Origin: JALZOC01 sp031361295
Lineage (GTDB): Bacteria; Acidobacteriota; Vicinamibacteria; Vicinamibacterales; 2-12-FULL-66-21
NCBI GenBank assembly: GCA_031361295.1
Contig: JANMCN010000230.1
Coordinates: 1-9,347, forward strand
Reading direction: 5' to 3'
DNA length: 9,347 nt
This document shows, piece after piece, positions 1 through 6,991 of this stretch. The notes beneath the pieces are model-generated. The model had not been told where the DNA came from, did no database searches, and saw only the letters and a program-made list of their open reading frames with translations. A program made the position numbers and the translations under genes. Each line of letters starts with the position of its first letter. Within the stretch, counting starts at the first letter, position 1.

Positions 1-2987
1 GCCGCGCCGGCCCCGACGGCCGGCGGCGGCGGCGGCGTGAACGGCGGGGCGGCGAGCGTGACGCCATTGACCCAGACTTCGGCGTTGTTGCGGACGGTGC
101 CGAGCGTCAGCGTCGTCGGAGACGCCCCCGCGGGCAGATCAACGGTTCGCGTGAACCAGACGACGCCGTCGAAGTCCGGCAGACCGCGCGACTCCCAGTT
201 GCCGGGGACCTGCATCTCTTTCCATTCGCTCGCAAGCTCGGCCGCCGCGGGCATCCGCCAGTCGGGCTTGACGGATCCGATCCGCAGCGAGATAGGAAGC
301 GCCGCATATGGCAGGGCCGCGCGATCGGCGTGATACGCCGCCGTAAAACTTTTCTGCTGTCGCGTCGCCGCCACGTAGAACGCGCGGCCCAGCCACTTGT
401 CGCTGTAGTTGGGCGAGACCTGGCTTTCCGCGTACAGCGCCTGCCCGATTTCGTTCGACGCCGGCATATCGGCCAGCGCGAGCACCGCCGCGAGGCGCGT
501 GTGCAGATCGGAATCCCGCAGGAGGCCTGCCTGGAGAATGGCGCGGCCCGCGTCCGCCGTGTGCGGCAGCACCATCGCAGCCGCCTTCCGTACTCCGGCG
601 GCGGGATGCTTCAGGGCCCCGACGGCCGCCGCGTAGGCGTCGCCGCTCTCGAGGGCCCCGAGGCCCTGCAGGGTCCACAGTGCGTGGAACGCCCCGCCGT
701 TGACCCCGACCGCGTCAACCGATGGATTCCGGATGAGCGCGATGAGTTGCGGAACGACATCCTTCCGGGCGCGCTCGACGAGCAGGCGCTGCGCGTGCAG
801 GCGCCAGAACATGTTGTCTGCCGCCAGCGCGTCGATCAGCCCCGCAGGATCCGACTTCGAAAGCGACCGTTTCTTTGCCGGAGGCGCGCCCTTGTAGACG
901 ATGCGGTAGATGCGCCCCCGCTGGTGATCGCGCATCGACGTCTCGTAGGCCGCGCCTTTTCCGACGGAGAACCCGGCCGGCGTCGGGTTGTGCTGCGCGA
1001 TGAAGTTGTACCAGTCGGCCATCCAGACGGCGCCGTCGGGGCCGACCATCGATGCCACCGGGGCGAACCATTCCTCGGCGCTCGACACCAGGTTCCACCC
1101 ATCGCGTGCCACGAACCCCGCGCCGTCGCTCTCGAGCACGCCCTGCCCGATCAGATGGGCCGTCGGCTCGTTGATCAACGCGATGCGGTTCCAGTACTCC
1201 TTCGGGAACGAGCGCGCGGTGTAGAGGTAGTGGCCCGCAGCCGCGGTATAGCCGCCCCACACGTCGACCTGCCGGATGTACGGAGTCGTCGGATGCACCT
1301 GATAGAACGCGGCCGCGCTCTGGTAGCCGGCTCCTCCGGCGGGGCCGCCGCGGCCCCCCGGGGTTCCGGTGCCCGGCAGTCCCTGCACATCGGCGAAGTA
1401 CCGGTTCGGAATCGCCATGAACCAGCTCTGGTCGTTGTTCGCCGTGGACCCGAACACGTCGAAGTTCTCCGAGAAGCCGAGCCCCCACGTGTTGTTGGTC
1501 GAGGTCGTCAGGTACTCGAATTCGCTGCCGTCAGGCTTGAACCGGTAGGGCCCCTGGGTGAACTGCATCGGCTTGCCGTTCATCGTCCCGTTGAAGCCGG
1601 AATACCCGACCACGCCCCAGATGTGATTGTCGGGGGCATACTGCAGGTTCGAGGGACCGGCGTGCGTGTCGCGCAGACCCCAGCCGGTGCTCAGAATCTG
1701 ACGGACGTCGGCCTTGTCGTCCCCGTTGGTGTCCTTGAGGAACAGGATGTGGGGGGCGGCCGCGACGATCACGCCGCCGTTTGCGAACGTGAGACTCGTC
1801 GGCAGGTTGAGATGCTCGGCAAACACCGTGAACTTGTCGGCCCGCCCGTCCCCGTTCGTGTCTTCGAGAATCTTGATGCGATCGTCTCCGGGATTGCCGT
1901 CGAGGACCTCGTTCGGATAGTCCATCGCCTCGACGACCCACAGGCGTCCGCGCTCGTCGAACGCCATCGTGATGGGCTTGATGATCTCCGGTTCGGACGC
2001 AAACAGCTGGACGTCGAACTCGGCCGGCGTCTGCATGAATCGCTGAGCGTCCTCGGCGGTGAACGGCATCTGGAATTTTGGCGCAGGATCGCGATTCTCG
2101 TAGTTCGGCACGTTGAAGCCGTCGAGGTACGTCACCGTCGGCATCTCGAGCGCCTGCCACTCCCGGCGCGCCGGCTCGTCCACCGCCCAGAGGATGGCAT
2201 TGTTGACGAGCGTCTGAAATCCGGGTTTCGTCCACGTCCGCTCGTCGTGCCCGTAGGCCGTATAGAACACCCGACCCTTCCCCTGGGTCCGGACCCACGT
2301 CCATGGCTCGCGCCCCTGCGCGTCGACGCGCTCCATGAGCACCGTCCGGTCGACCGGATTGTGCTTCGTGTGGACGTACGTCTCGTCCCAGGTCTGGAAG
2401 GGCTCCACGCCTCGCATGACCGGATGCGCAGGCTGCACGACCTCGGCGGTGAACTCGCCGGTGCCATGACGCTGGAACTGGCCGCCGATCAGCGACACGT
2501 ATTTGTCCGACCCGGTGAACTCGGCCGACGCCGAATGCAGGGCGATCACCCCGCGCCCGCTTTCGACGTAATCCACGAGCGCCTTCTCCTCACCGGGCGT
2601 CAACGCTGTGTGATTGCCGTAGAGCATCAGCGCATCGTAGTACGCGAGCCTCGCGGGCATCAGCGCGTCCGCCGGCGTGGCCGCGTACGTGAGCTGGATG
2701 CCCCGGCGCGCAAGAGGCGCCGCGAGCAGAGGGAACATCTTGACCGGATTGTGGGGCTTCTCTTCGTCCTGGCCGAGGAACAGGACTCGTATCGGCCGGC
2801 CGGTCTGTGGCCGGGCCCGTGCCGGGCCGCGGCCGGCGGGCGCCGCCCCGCGCCCCTGGATGCCGGCGGGACGCGTGGTGGCACCCCCGCGCGCCGCCCG
2901 GTCGTCGGTTTGCGCCAGCAGTGAAAGACCCGCCATCGACAGGACGGCCACGCCGCAGGCCGTGGCCCACCCGCGGCGGGCGGTCAT
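1..2987 (-). CDS. Exported ThuA / PVC-type dehydrogenase / HEAT / sugar-binding fusion protein (C-terminus beyond window)
   Basis: The frame is open for 995 codons from ATG 2987 to the window edge; the stop lies outside. Residues 1-26 form a signal peptide ending near LSLLAQ, with no lipobox, so the protein is probably periplasmic or outer-surface. A Gly/Arg/Pro linker (27-65) leads to a ThuA domain (66-270) with the family landmarks GVIALHSAS (His151) and GRVFYTAYGHDERTW (His247). Residues about 305-700 are a PVC-type membrane-bound-dehydrogenase-like propeller, starting near FDVQLFASEPEIIKPI, with Ca-binding-type loops DTNGDGRAD (376-384) and DTNGDDKAD (419-427), and ending GRIYRIVYKG. HEAT-like helices follow (705-880), then a GH2/esterase-type jelly-roll (about 915-980; VPGNWE, DGVVWFTRTVDLP, AEVWVNG). 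No CxxCH heme motif occurs in the visible part, and the visible mature part has no cysteine. Family knowledge suggests oxidation or processing of sugars; the substrate is unknown. An in-frame ATG at 3008 is an alternative start with a GGAAGG ribosome site (3020-3025) 11 bases upstream. Confidence 0.88.
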   Translation of the reverse strand, partial: MTARRGWATACGVAVLSMAGLSLLAQTDDRAARGGATTRPAGIQGRGAAPAGRGPARARPQTGRPIRVLFLGQDEEKPHNPVKMFPLLAAPLARRGIQLTYAATPADALMPARLAYYDALMLYGNHTALTPGEEKALVDYVESGRGVIALHSASAEFTGSDKYVSLIGGQFQRHGTGEFTAEVVQPAHPVMRGVEPFQTWDETYVHTKHNPVDRTVLMERVDAQGREPWTWVRTQGKGRVFYTAYGHDERTWTKPGFQTLVNNAILWAVDEPARREWQALEMPTVTYLDGFNVPNYENRDPAPKFQMPFTAEDAQRFMQTPAEFDVQLFASEPEIIKPITMAFDERGRLWVVEAMDYPNEVLDGNPGDDRIKILEDTNGDGRADKFTVFAEHLNLPTSLTFANGGVIVAAAPHILFLKDTNGDDKADVRQILSTGWGLRDTHAGPSNLQYAPDNHIWGVVGYSGFNGTMNGKPMQFTQGPYRFKPDGSEFEYLTTSTNNTWGLGFSENFDVFGSTANNDQSWFMAIPNRYFADVQGLPGTGTPGGRGGPAGGAGYQSAAAFYQVHPTTPYIRQVDVWGGYTAAAGHYLYTARSFPKEYWNRIALINEPTAHLIGQGVLESDGAGFVARDGWNLVSSAEEWFAPVASMVGPDGAVWMADWYNFIAQHNPTPAGFSVGKGAAYETSMRDHQRGRIYRIVYKGAPPAKKRSLSKSDPAGLIDALAADNMFWRLHAQRLLVERARKDVVPQLIALIRNPSVDAVGVNGGAFHALWTLQGLGALESGDAYAAAVGALKHPAAGVRKAAAMVLPHTADAGRAILQAGLLRDSDLHTRLAAVLALADMPASNEIGQALYAESQVSPNYSDKWLGRAFYVAATRQQKSFTAAYHADRAALPYAALPISLRIGSVKPDWRMPAAAELASEWKEMQVPGNWESRGLPDFDGVVWFTRTVDLPAGASPTTLTLGTVRNNAEVWVNGVTLAAPPFTPPPPPAVGAGA
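21..35. repeat. CGG trinucleotide run encoding a proline stretch
   Basis: Five consecutive CGG triplets on the plus strand read as five CCG proline codons in the minus-strand gene. They sit just after the jelly-roll segment (VNGVTLAAPPFT) and look like a low-complexity interdomain linker. Such runs can vary in length by slippage. Confidence 0.6.
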
Positions 2988-3049
2988 ACTCGGAACTCTA
3001 GTCACCATACGCACAGGAACCTTCCGTCGAGATGATTTACGGCGGATGG

Positions 3050-3079
3050 ATGATACTGCGTATGGGTGCGTCCGGCGAA
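3050..3079 (-). promoter_or_regulatory. Weak candidate sigma-70 promoter for the ThuA/PVC gene
   Basis: Read on the minus strand, TATCAT (3055-3050) matches the -10 consensus at five of six bases. A poor -35 (TTCGCC, 3079-3074) lies 18 bases upstream. Transcription would start near 3043, leaving a short leader before either candidate start codon (3008 or 2987). The -35 match is only three of six, so this is a suggestion. Confidence 0.3.
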
Positions 3080-3104
3080 GCTTACTTCCCGCGTGGAACG
3101 TTCG

Positions 3105-3127
3105 GACGGGGCCCTCGTGGGCCCGTC
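3105..3127. promoter_or_regulatory. GC-rich inverted repeat between divergent promoters
   Basis: The left arm GACGGGGCCC (3105-3114) and right arm GGGCCCGTC (3119-3127) are complementary apart from one bulged G, around a TCGT loop. No gene ends here, so a terminator role is unlikely. Its place just upstream of the plus-strand -35 box and behind the minus-strand promoter fits a regulator binding site shared by the divergent genes. No regulator gene is visible in the window. Confidence 0.45.
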
Positions 3128-3131
3128 TGGT

Positions 3132-3160
3132 TTGACCCGTACGGTACGGCGTGGTACAAA
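3132..3160 (+). promoter_or_regulatory. Candidate sigma-70 promoter for the Gfo/Idh/MocA gene
   Basis: TTGACC (3132-3137, five of six matches to the -35 consensus) and TACAAA (3155-3160, four of six to the -10) are separated by the optimal 17 bases. Transcription would begin near 3167. That excludes the upstream in-frame GTG at 3151 as a start and supports ATG 3199. Confidence 0.55.
3137..3149. promoter_or_regulatory. Perfect palindrome in the promoter spacer, putative operator
   Basis: CCGTAC and GTACGG are exact inverted half-sites around a single central G. The 13-bp site lies between the -35 and -10 boxes of the candidate plus-strand promoter, a classic position for repressor occlusion. 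A further GTAC occurs at 3154-3157, ten bases on from the second half-site GTAC. The regulator is unknown. Confidence 0.45.
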
Positions 3161-3185
3161 AATCGCCACACTCCAAACTCAGAAC

Positions 3186-3189
3186 AGGA
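3186..3189 (+). promoter_or_regulatory. Ribosome binding site deciding the start of the Gfo/Idh/MocA gene
   Basis: AGGA lies nine bases before ATG 3199, an acceptable Shine-Dalgarno spacing. The alternative GTG at 3151 has no comparable site and adds 16 residues ahead of the conserved Rossmann start. Confidence 0.55.
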
Positions 3190-3198
3190 CCCGTCCAC

Positions 3199-4329
3199 AT
3201 GCCGGCTGACAAGAAGATCCGTGTCGCGATCGTCGGTCTCGGATTCGGCGCCGAGTTCATTCCGATTTACCAGAACCACCCGAATGCGGTGATGTATGCC
3301 CTCTGCCGCCGCGACAGGACGGAGCTCGATGCGACGGGCGACCGGTTCGGGGTCAAGGTTCGCTACGCCGACTACGACGCCATGCTCGCCGATCCCGACG
3401 TCGACGCCGTGCACATCAATTCGCCGATCGCCCAGCACGCGCCGCAGGCCATCGCGGCGCTCAAGGCGGGCAAGCACGTGGCGAGCACCGTGCCCGCCGC
3501 GACGACGATCGACGAATGCCGACAGATCGTGGAGCTCCAGCGGCGCAGCGGCAAGGTCTACATGATGATGGAGACCGTCGTGTACAGCCGTGAGTACCTG
3601 TTCGTCAAAGAGCTGTACGACAAGGGGGAGCTCGGACGCGTGCAGTTCCTTCGCGGCAGTCACCAGCAGGACATGGAGGGCTGGCCGGGGTACTGGGAGG
3701 GGTTTCCTCCCATGCATTACGCGACCCACTGCGTGAGCCCATGCCTCGCGCTGCTCGGCAAGCACGCGGAACACGTCGCCTGCCACGGGTCGGGGCGGAT
3801 CGACGAGGCGCTCATTCCGAAGTACGGCAGTCCGTTCGCGATTGAGACCGCGACGTTCAAGCTGCGCGATTCGGACGTCTGCGCGGAGGTGACTCGCAGC
3901 CTGTTTGCGACGGCACGGCAGTACCGCGAAAGCTTCGACGCCTACGGATCCCGAAAATCGTTCGAGTGGCAACAGGTCGAGAACGAGGACCCGGTGATTC
4001 ACACGAGGAGCACGCCGGCGCACCCGCTCACGGAGGCCGGGATCCCGCAACGGGTGAAGGTCCCCGACTACGCGCACCTGCTGCCGCAACCGATCCGCCG
4101 GTTCACGCAGCCCGCGGCCATCCAGGACGCCGATCACCTGTCCTTCCTCCAGGGCGGCGGACATGGCGGCTCACATCCGCATCTCGTCCACAACTTCCTG
4201 ATGGCGTGCATTGGGGAGAGGCCCGCGATGCCCGACGCCGAGACGTCGGTGAACTGGACGATGGTGGGCATCTGCGCCCACGACTCGGCACTGAAAGGCG
4301 GCGACAAGATCACGCTCCCGCGCTTCTAG
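3199..4329 (+). CDS. Gfo/Idh/MocA family protein with altered EKP motif (TVP)
   Basis: The product has 376 residues, a usual length for this family of NAD(P)-dependent sugar and polyol dehydrogenases. The N-terminal Rossmann fold opens with IRVAIVGLGFGAEF (7-20; glycines 13, 15, 17). The segment GKHVASTVPAATTIDE begins at 91 and aligns with the normal GKHVxCEKPxA motif, but the catalytic Glu-Lys is Thr97-Val98; only Pro99 remains. The C-terminal substrate domain has MHYATH (His173, His177), near where the family's conserved GxHxxD histidine falls. There is no signal peptide, so it is probably cytoplasmic. It is transcribed divergently from the ThuA/PVC gene, recalling the ThuA/ThuB pair of 3-keto-sugar catabolism. 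Loss of the EKP lysine leaves room for a changed reaction, for example the NAD-dependent hydrolysis known for GH109 members of this fold. Family is certain; substrate and chemistry are not. Confidence 0.92.
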   Translation: MPADKKIRVAIVGLGFGAEFIPIYQNHPNAVMYALCRRDRTELDATGDRFGVKVRYADYDAMLADPDVDAVHINSPIAQHAPQAIAALKAGKHVASTVPAATTIDECRQIVELQRRSGKVYMMMETVVYSREYLFVKELYDKGELGRVQFLRGSHQQDMEGWPGYWEGFPPMHYATHCVSPCLALLGKHAEHVACHGSGRIDEALIPKYGSPFAIETATFKLRDSDVCAEVTRSLFATARQYRESFDAYGSRKSFEWQQVENEDPVIHTRSTPAHPLTEAGIPQRVKVPDYAHLLPQPIRRFTQPAAIQDADHLSFLQGGGHGGSHPHLVHNFLMACIGERPAMPDAETSVNWTMVGICAHDSALKGGDKITLPRF

Positions 4330-4335
4330 CGCCCG

Positions 4336-4384
4336 GCCGGCTCGTGCGGCAATCTCGAGCGCGGTAAACTTTTCCGGAGCCGGC
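4336..4384. repeat. Spaced 8-bp inverted repeat downstream of the Gfo/Idh/MocA gene
   Basis: GCCGGCTC (4336-4343) and GAGCCGGC (4377-4384) are perfect inverted copies separated by 33 bases, starting seven bases after the TAG stop. It may form part of a terminator or processing structure, but there is no T tract and short GC repeats arise easily by chance here. Confidence 0.25.
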
Positions 4385-4395
4385 TACGTCAGAGT

Positions 4396-4426
4396 AGAGG
4401 CAATCCCCTGTTCGCGGGAGACCTCT
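4396..4426 (+). promoter_or_regulatory. Ribosome binding site within a potential leader hairpin of the ADOP gene
   Basis: GGGAG (4416-4420) lies six bases before the GTG start and is a good Shine-Dalgarno. It can pair: AGAGG (4396-4400) with CCTCT (4422-4426), and TCCC (4404-4407) with GGGA (4416-4419). The result is a two-part stem that would occlude the site. The Shine-Dalgarno is well supported; the control role is inference. Confidence 0.45.
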
Positions 4427-6925
4427 GTGAACCTGAAACTCGCGCTCCGGCGCCTCACCCGGACCCCGTTCGTCAGCATCGTGGCGATCATCTCTCTGGC
4501 GCTTGGAATCGGGGCCAATGCCGCCATCTTCTCCCTGTTCGAACAGACGCTCCTCAGACCGCTGCCTGTGACGCGTCCGGCGGAGCTGGTGAACCTCTCC
4601 GCACCTGGTCCGAAGCCGGGGTCGCAGTCCTGCGGCCAGGCTGGCGACTGCCAGGACGTCTTCAGCTATCCCATGTTCCGGGATCTGGAACGCGTGCAGA
4701 CCGTGTTCACCGGAGTGGCCGCGCACGTGGCGTTCGGAGTCAACCTTGCCTACCGGGGCCAGACATTGAACGGAGGCGGGATGCTCGTCTCCGGGTCCTA
4801 CTTCCCGGTGCTCGGACTGCAGCCTGCTCTCGGACGTCTGCTCGGGCCCGACGACGATCGGACGATCGGAGGCCATTTGGTGACGGTCCTCAGCCATGAT
4901 TTCTGGACCACCCGTCTGGGGGCGAATCCTGGCGTCGTGAACGACACGATGATCGTGAACGGTCAGTCGCTGACCATCGTGGGCGTGGCGCCCGCCGGGT
5001 TCAGCGGGACGACCCTTGGCAACGAGCCCAAGGTCTTCGTGCCGATTTCGATGCGGGCACTGATGAACCCGGGGTGGAAGGGCTTCGACGACCGCCGGAG
5101 CTACTGGGCGTACCTGTTCGCACGGCTGAAGCCGCGGACATCGATCGAACAGGCACGCGCCGCCATGAACGGGCTCTACCGGCCCATCGTGAATGACGTC
5201 GAGGCCCCGCTGCAGAAGGGCATGAGCGACGCGACGATGACGCGGTTCACGGCGCGGCAGCTCCTCATCGAACCGGGTGCCCGCGGCCAGAGCTCGGTGC
5301 ACCGCCAGGCGCGCACCCCCATGCTGTTCCTGATGGCCATCACGGGAATCGTGCTCATCATCGCCTGTGCGAACATCGCAAACCTGCTGCTCGCGCGCGG
5401 CGCGGGCCGGGCAACCGAGATGGCGGTCCGGCTGTCGCTCGGCGCCGGCCGCGGACACCTCGTCATGCAGCTGCTGACCGAGTCGTGCGTCCTGGCGCTG
5501 TTCGGGGGATTGGCGGGGCTCGTGGTCGCGCGCTGGACCCTGGCGCTCATCGCATCCCTCCTGCCACCCGAGGTGACCGGCTCGCTGCATTTCGAGCTCC
5601 AGCGTGCGGTCGTCGTTTTTGCCGCGGGCCTGTCGCTCGCGACAGGATTCCTCTTCGGGCTGTTCCCCGCGCTCCACAGCACCAGGCCGGACCTCGTCTC
5701 GGCGATCAAGGCGCAAGCCGGACAGCCCTCCGGCGCGCGCGCCGCCGCGCGATTCAGGACCTCCCTCGTGACGGCACAGATTGCGCTCTCGATGGCATTG
5801 CTCATGGCGGCAGGGCTGTTCGTGAAGAGCCTCGTCAACGTGAGCCGCGTCGAGCTCGGCATCAAGGTGGACAACGTGGTCACATTCGGCATCTCGCCCG
5901 ATCTGAGCGGGTACGATCGCCCGAGATCGATGGCGTTCTTCGAACGCACGGAGCAGGAGCTGTCGGGAATTCCCGGAGTCACCGGCGTGGCCGCCGCCTC
6001 GGTGCCGCTCCTGGCCGGCAACAACTGGGGCAGTGACGTCTCGGTCGAGGGCTTCAGGCGCGGCCCGGACACGGACTCCAACGCACGCTTCAACCAGGTG
6101 AGCGCCGGGTACTTCCGCACGCTCGGGATCCCGCTGATGGCGGGACGGGAATTCACCACGGCCGATACCGCCACGGCGCCCAGGGTCGCGACCGTCAACG
6201 AGGCGTTCACCAGGAAGTTCGGTCTCGGACGGAACGCGATCGGAAAGCACATCGGCACGGGCGAGGACAAGGCCAAGCTCGACACCGAGATCGTGGGCGT
6301 GGTGCAGAACGCGAAGTACAGCGACGTCAAGGACGCGGTGCCGCCCCTCTTCTTCCGTCCGTACCGGCAGGCCGAGGACGGGGTCGGCTCGATGAGCTTC
6401 TACGTGCGCGCCGCCGGCGATGTGGCGCCGGTCCTGCGGAGCCTGCCTGGCGTCATGGCACGGCTCGATCCCAGCCTGCCGATCGAAGACATGAAGACCA
6501 TGCCGCAGCAGATCCGCGAGAACGTGTTCATGGACCGGATGATCAGCACGCTGGCGGCGGCATTTGCGCTGCTCGCCACGCTGCTCGCCGCAATCGGCCT
6601 TTACGGCGTCCTCGCATATACCGTGTCCCAGCGGACCCGGGAAATCGGGCTCCGGATGGCGCTCGGCGCCGACGGTGCGCGTGTGCGCCGCATGATCCTG
6701 AAGCAGGTCGGCTGGATGACGCTCGTCGGCGGCGCGCTCGGTCTGGCGGGCGCCTATCTCCTCGGCCGAGGCGCCGAGGCGCTGCTGTTCGAACTGAAGG
6801 GCTATGACCCGGTCGTGATGGCGGGCTCCATCGGGCTGCTCACGCTCATCGCGTTTGGCGCCGGGTACATCCCCGCGTACCGCGCGTCGCGGGTCCATCC
6901 GATGCAGGCGCTGAGGTACGAATGA
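4427..6925 (+). CDS. ADOP family duplicated permease (MacB/FtsX-like ABC transporter permease)
   Basis: The product has 832 residues and the full ADOP layout: two FtsX/MacB-type halves fused in one chain. The start MNLKLALRRLTRTPF leads to a membrane helix (about 14-38, SLALGIGANAAIFSLFEQ). A MacB-like periplasmic domain follows, with two cysteines (69, 75) that could form a disulfide. Helices at about 299-323, 352-378, 394-416 and 446-470 close the first half. A second periplasmic domain (about 475-700) and three helices (703-733, 762-784, 796-818) complete the second. TREIGLRMALGA and the ending YRASRVHPMQALRYE are family hallmarks. Homologues act in tripartite export or as mechanotransmission permeases; the ADOP substrate is unknown and no ATPase is adjacent, as expected for an orphan. 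The GTG start is set by GGGAG six bases upstream. It lies 97 bases after the Gfo/Idh/MocA gene, so co-transcription is possible but unproven. Confidence 0.95.
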   Translation: MNLKLALRRLTRTPFVSIVAIISLALGIGANAAIFSLFEQTLLRPLPVTRPAELVNLSAPGPKPGSQSCGQAGDCQDVFSYPMFRDLERVQTVFTGVAAHVAFGVNLAYRGQTLNGGGMLVSGSYFPVLGLQPALGRLLGPDDDRTIGGHLVTVLSHDFWTTRLGANPGVVNDTMIVNGQSLTIVGVAPAGFSGTTLGNEPKVFVPISMRALMNPGWKGFDDRRSYWAYLFARLKPRTSIEQARAAMNGLYRPIVNDVEAPLQKGMSDATMTRFTARQLLIEPGARGQSSVHRQARTPMLFLMAITGIVLIIACANIANLLLARGAGRATEMAVRLSLGAGRGHLVMQLLTESCVLALFGGLAGLVVARWTLALIASLLPPEVTGSLHFELQRAVVVFAAGLSLATGFLFGLFPALHSTRPDLVSAIKAQAGQPSGARAAARFRTSLVTAQIALSMALLMAAGLFVKSLVNVSRVELGIKVDNVVTFGISPDLSGYDRPRSMAFFERTEQELSGIPGVTGVAAASVPLLAGNNWGSDVSVEGFRRGPDTDSNARFNQVSAGYFRTLGIPLMAGREFTTADTATAPRVATVNEAFTRKFGLGRNAIGKHIGTGEDKAKLDTEIVGVVQNAKYSDVKDAVPPLFFRPYRQAEDGVGSMSFYVRAAGDVAPVLRSLPGVMARLDPSLPIEDMKTMPQQIRENVFMDRMISTLAAAFALLATLLAAIGLYGVLAYTVSQRTREIGLRMALGADGARVRRMILKQVGWMTLVGGALGLAGAYLLGRGAEALLFELKGYDPVVMAGSIGLLTLIAFGAGYIPAYRASRVHPMQALRYE

Positions 6926-6934
6926 CCCGGGACT

Positions 6935-6976
6935 GTACGTCGCGCGGGGCTTCAGCCCCACGATCGATCGGCGTAC
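6935..6976. terminator. Nested inverted repeat between convergent genes (terminator or REP-like)
   Basis: The outer arms GTACGTCG (6935-6942) and CGGCGTAC (6969-6976) pair over eight positions with one T/G wobble. Inside, GGGGC (6946-6950) and GCCCC (6955-6959) form a stem with a TTCA loop. It lies between the stop of the permease (6925) and the stop of the convergent flavin oxidoreductase (6992), the right place for a bidirectional terminator. There is no T tract, so a dispersed palindromic repeat is an alternative. Confidence 0.45.
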
Positions 6977-6991
6977 GTAGCCCGACGCGAG

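Noticed and set aside
21..35. CGG run as a CRISPR or functional tandem repeat
   Set aside because: It is a short in-frame codon repeat for prolines in a linker; there are no spacers or longer repeat units.
330..2924. 864-codon open frame on the plus strand
   Set aside because: It is fully antisense to the ThuA/PVC gene, whose translation has clear domains and motifs. The plus-strand product is Arg/Val/His-rich low-information sequence typical of a GC-rich shadow frame.
3151..3198. Upstream GTG start for the Gfo/Idh/MocA protein
   Set aside because: It overlaps the candidate -10 box, has no ribosome site and adds 16 residues not expected before the Rossmann fold.
3082..4164. 360-codon minus-strand open frame
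   Set aside because: It is antisense to the Gfo/Idh/MocA gene and crosses its promoter region; its product has no motif and a mirror-codon composition.
4310..6961. 883-codon open frame on the minus strand
   Set aside because: It lies opposite the ADOP permease and gives an Arg/His/Glu-rich product with no recognisable domain. The permease frame has family hallmarks along its whole length.
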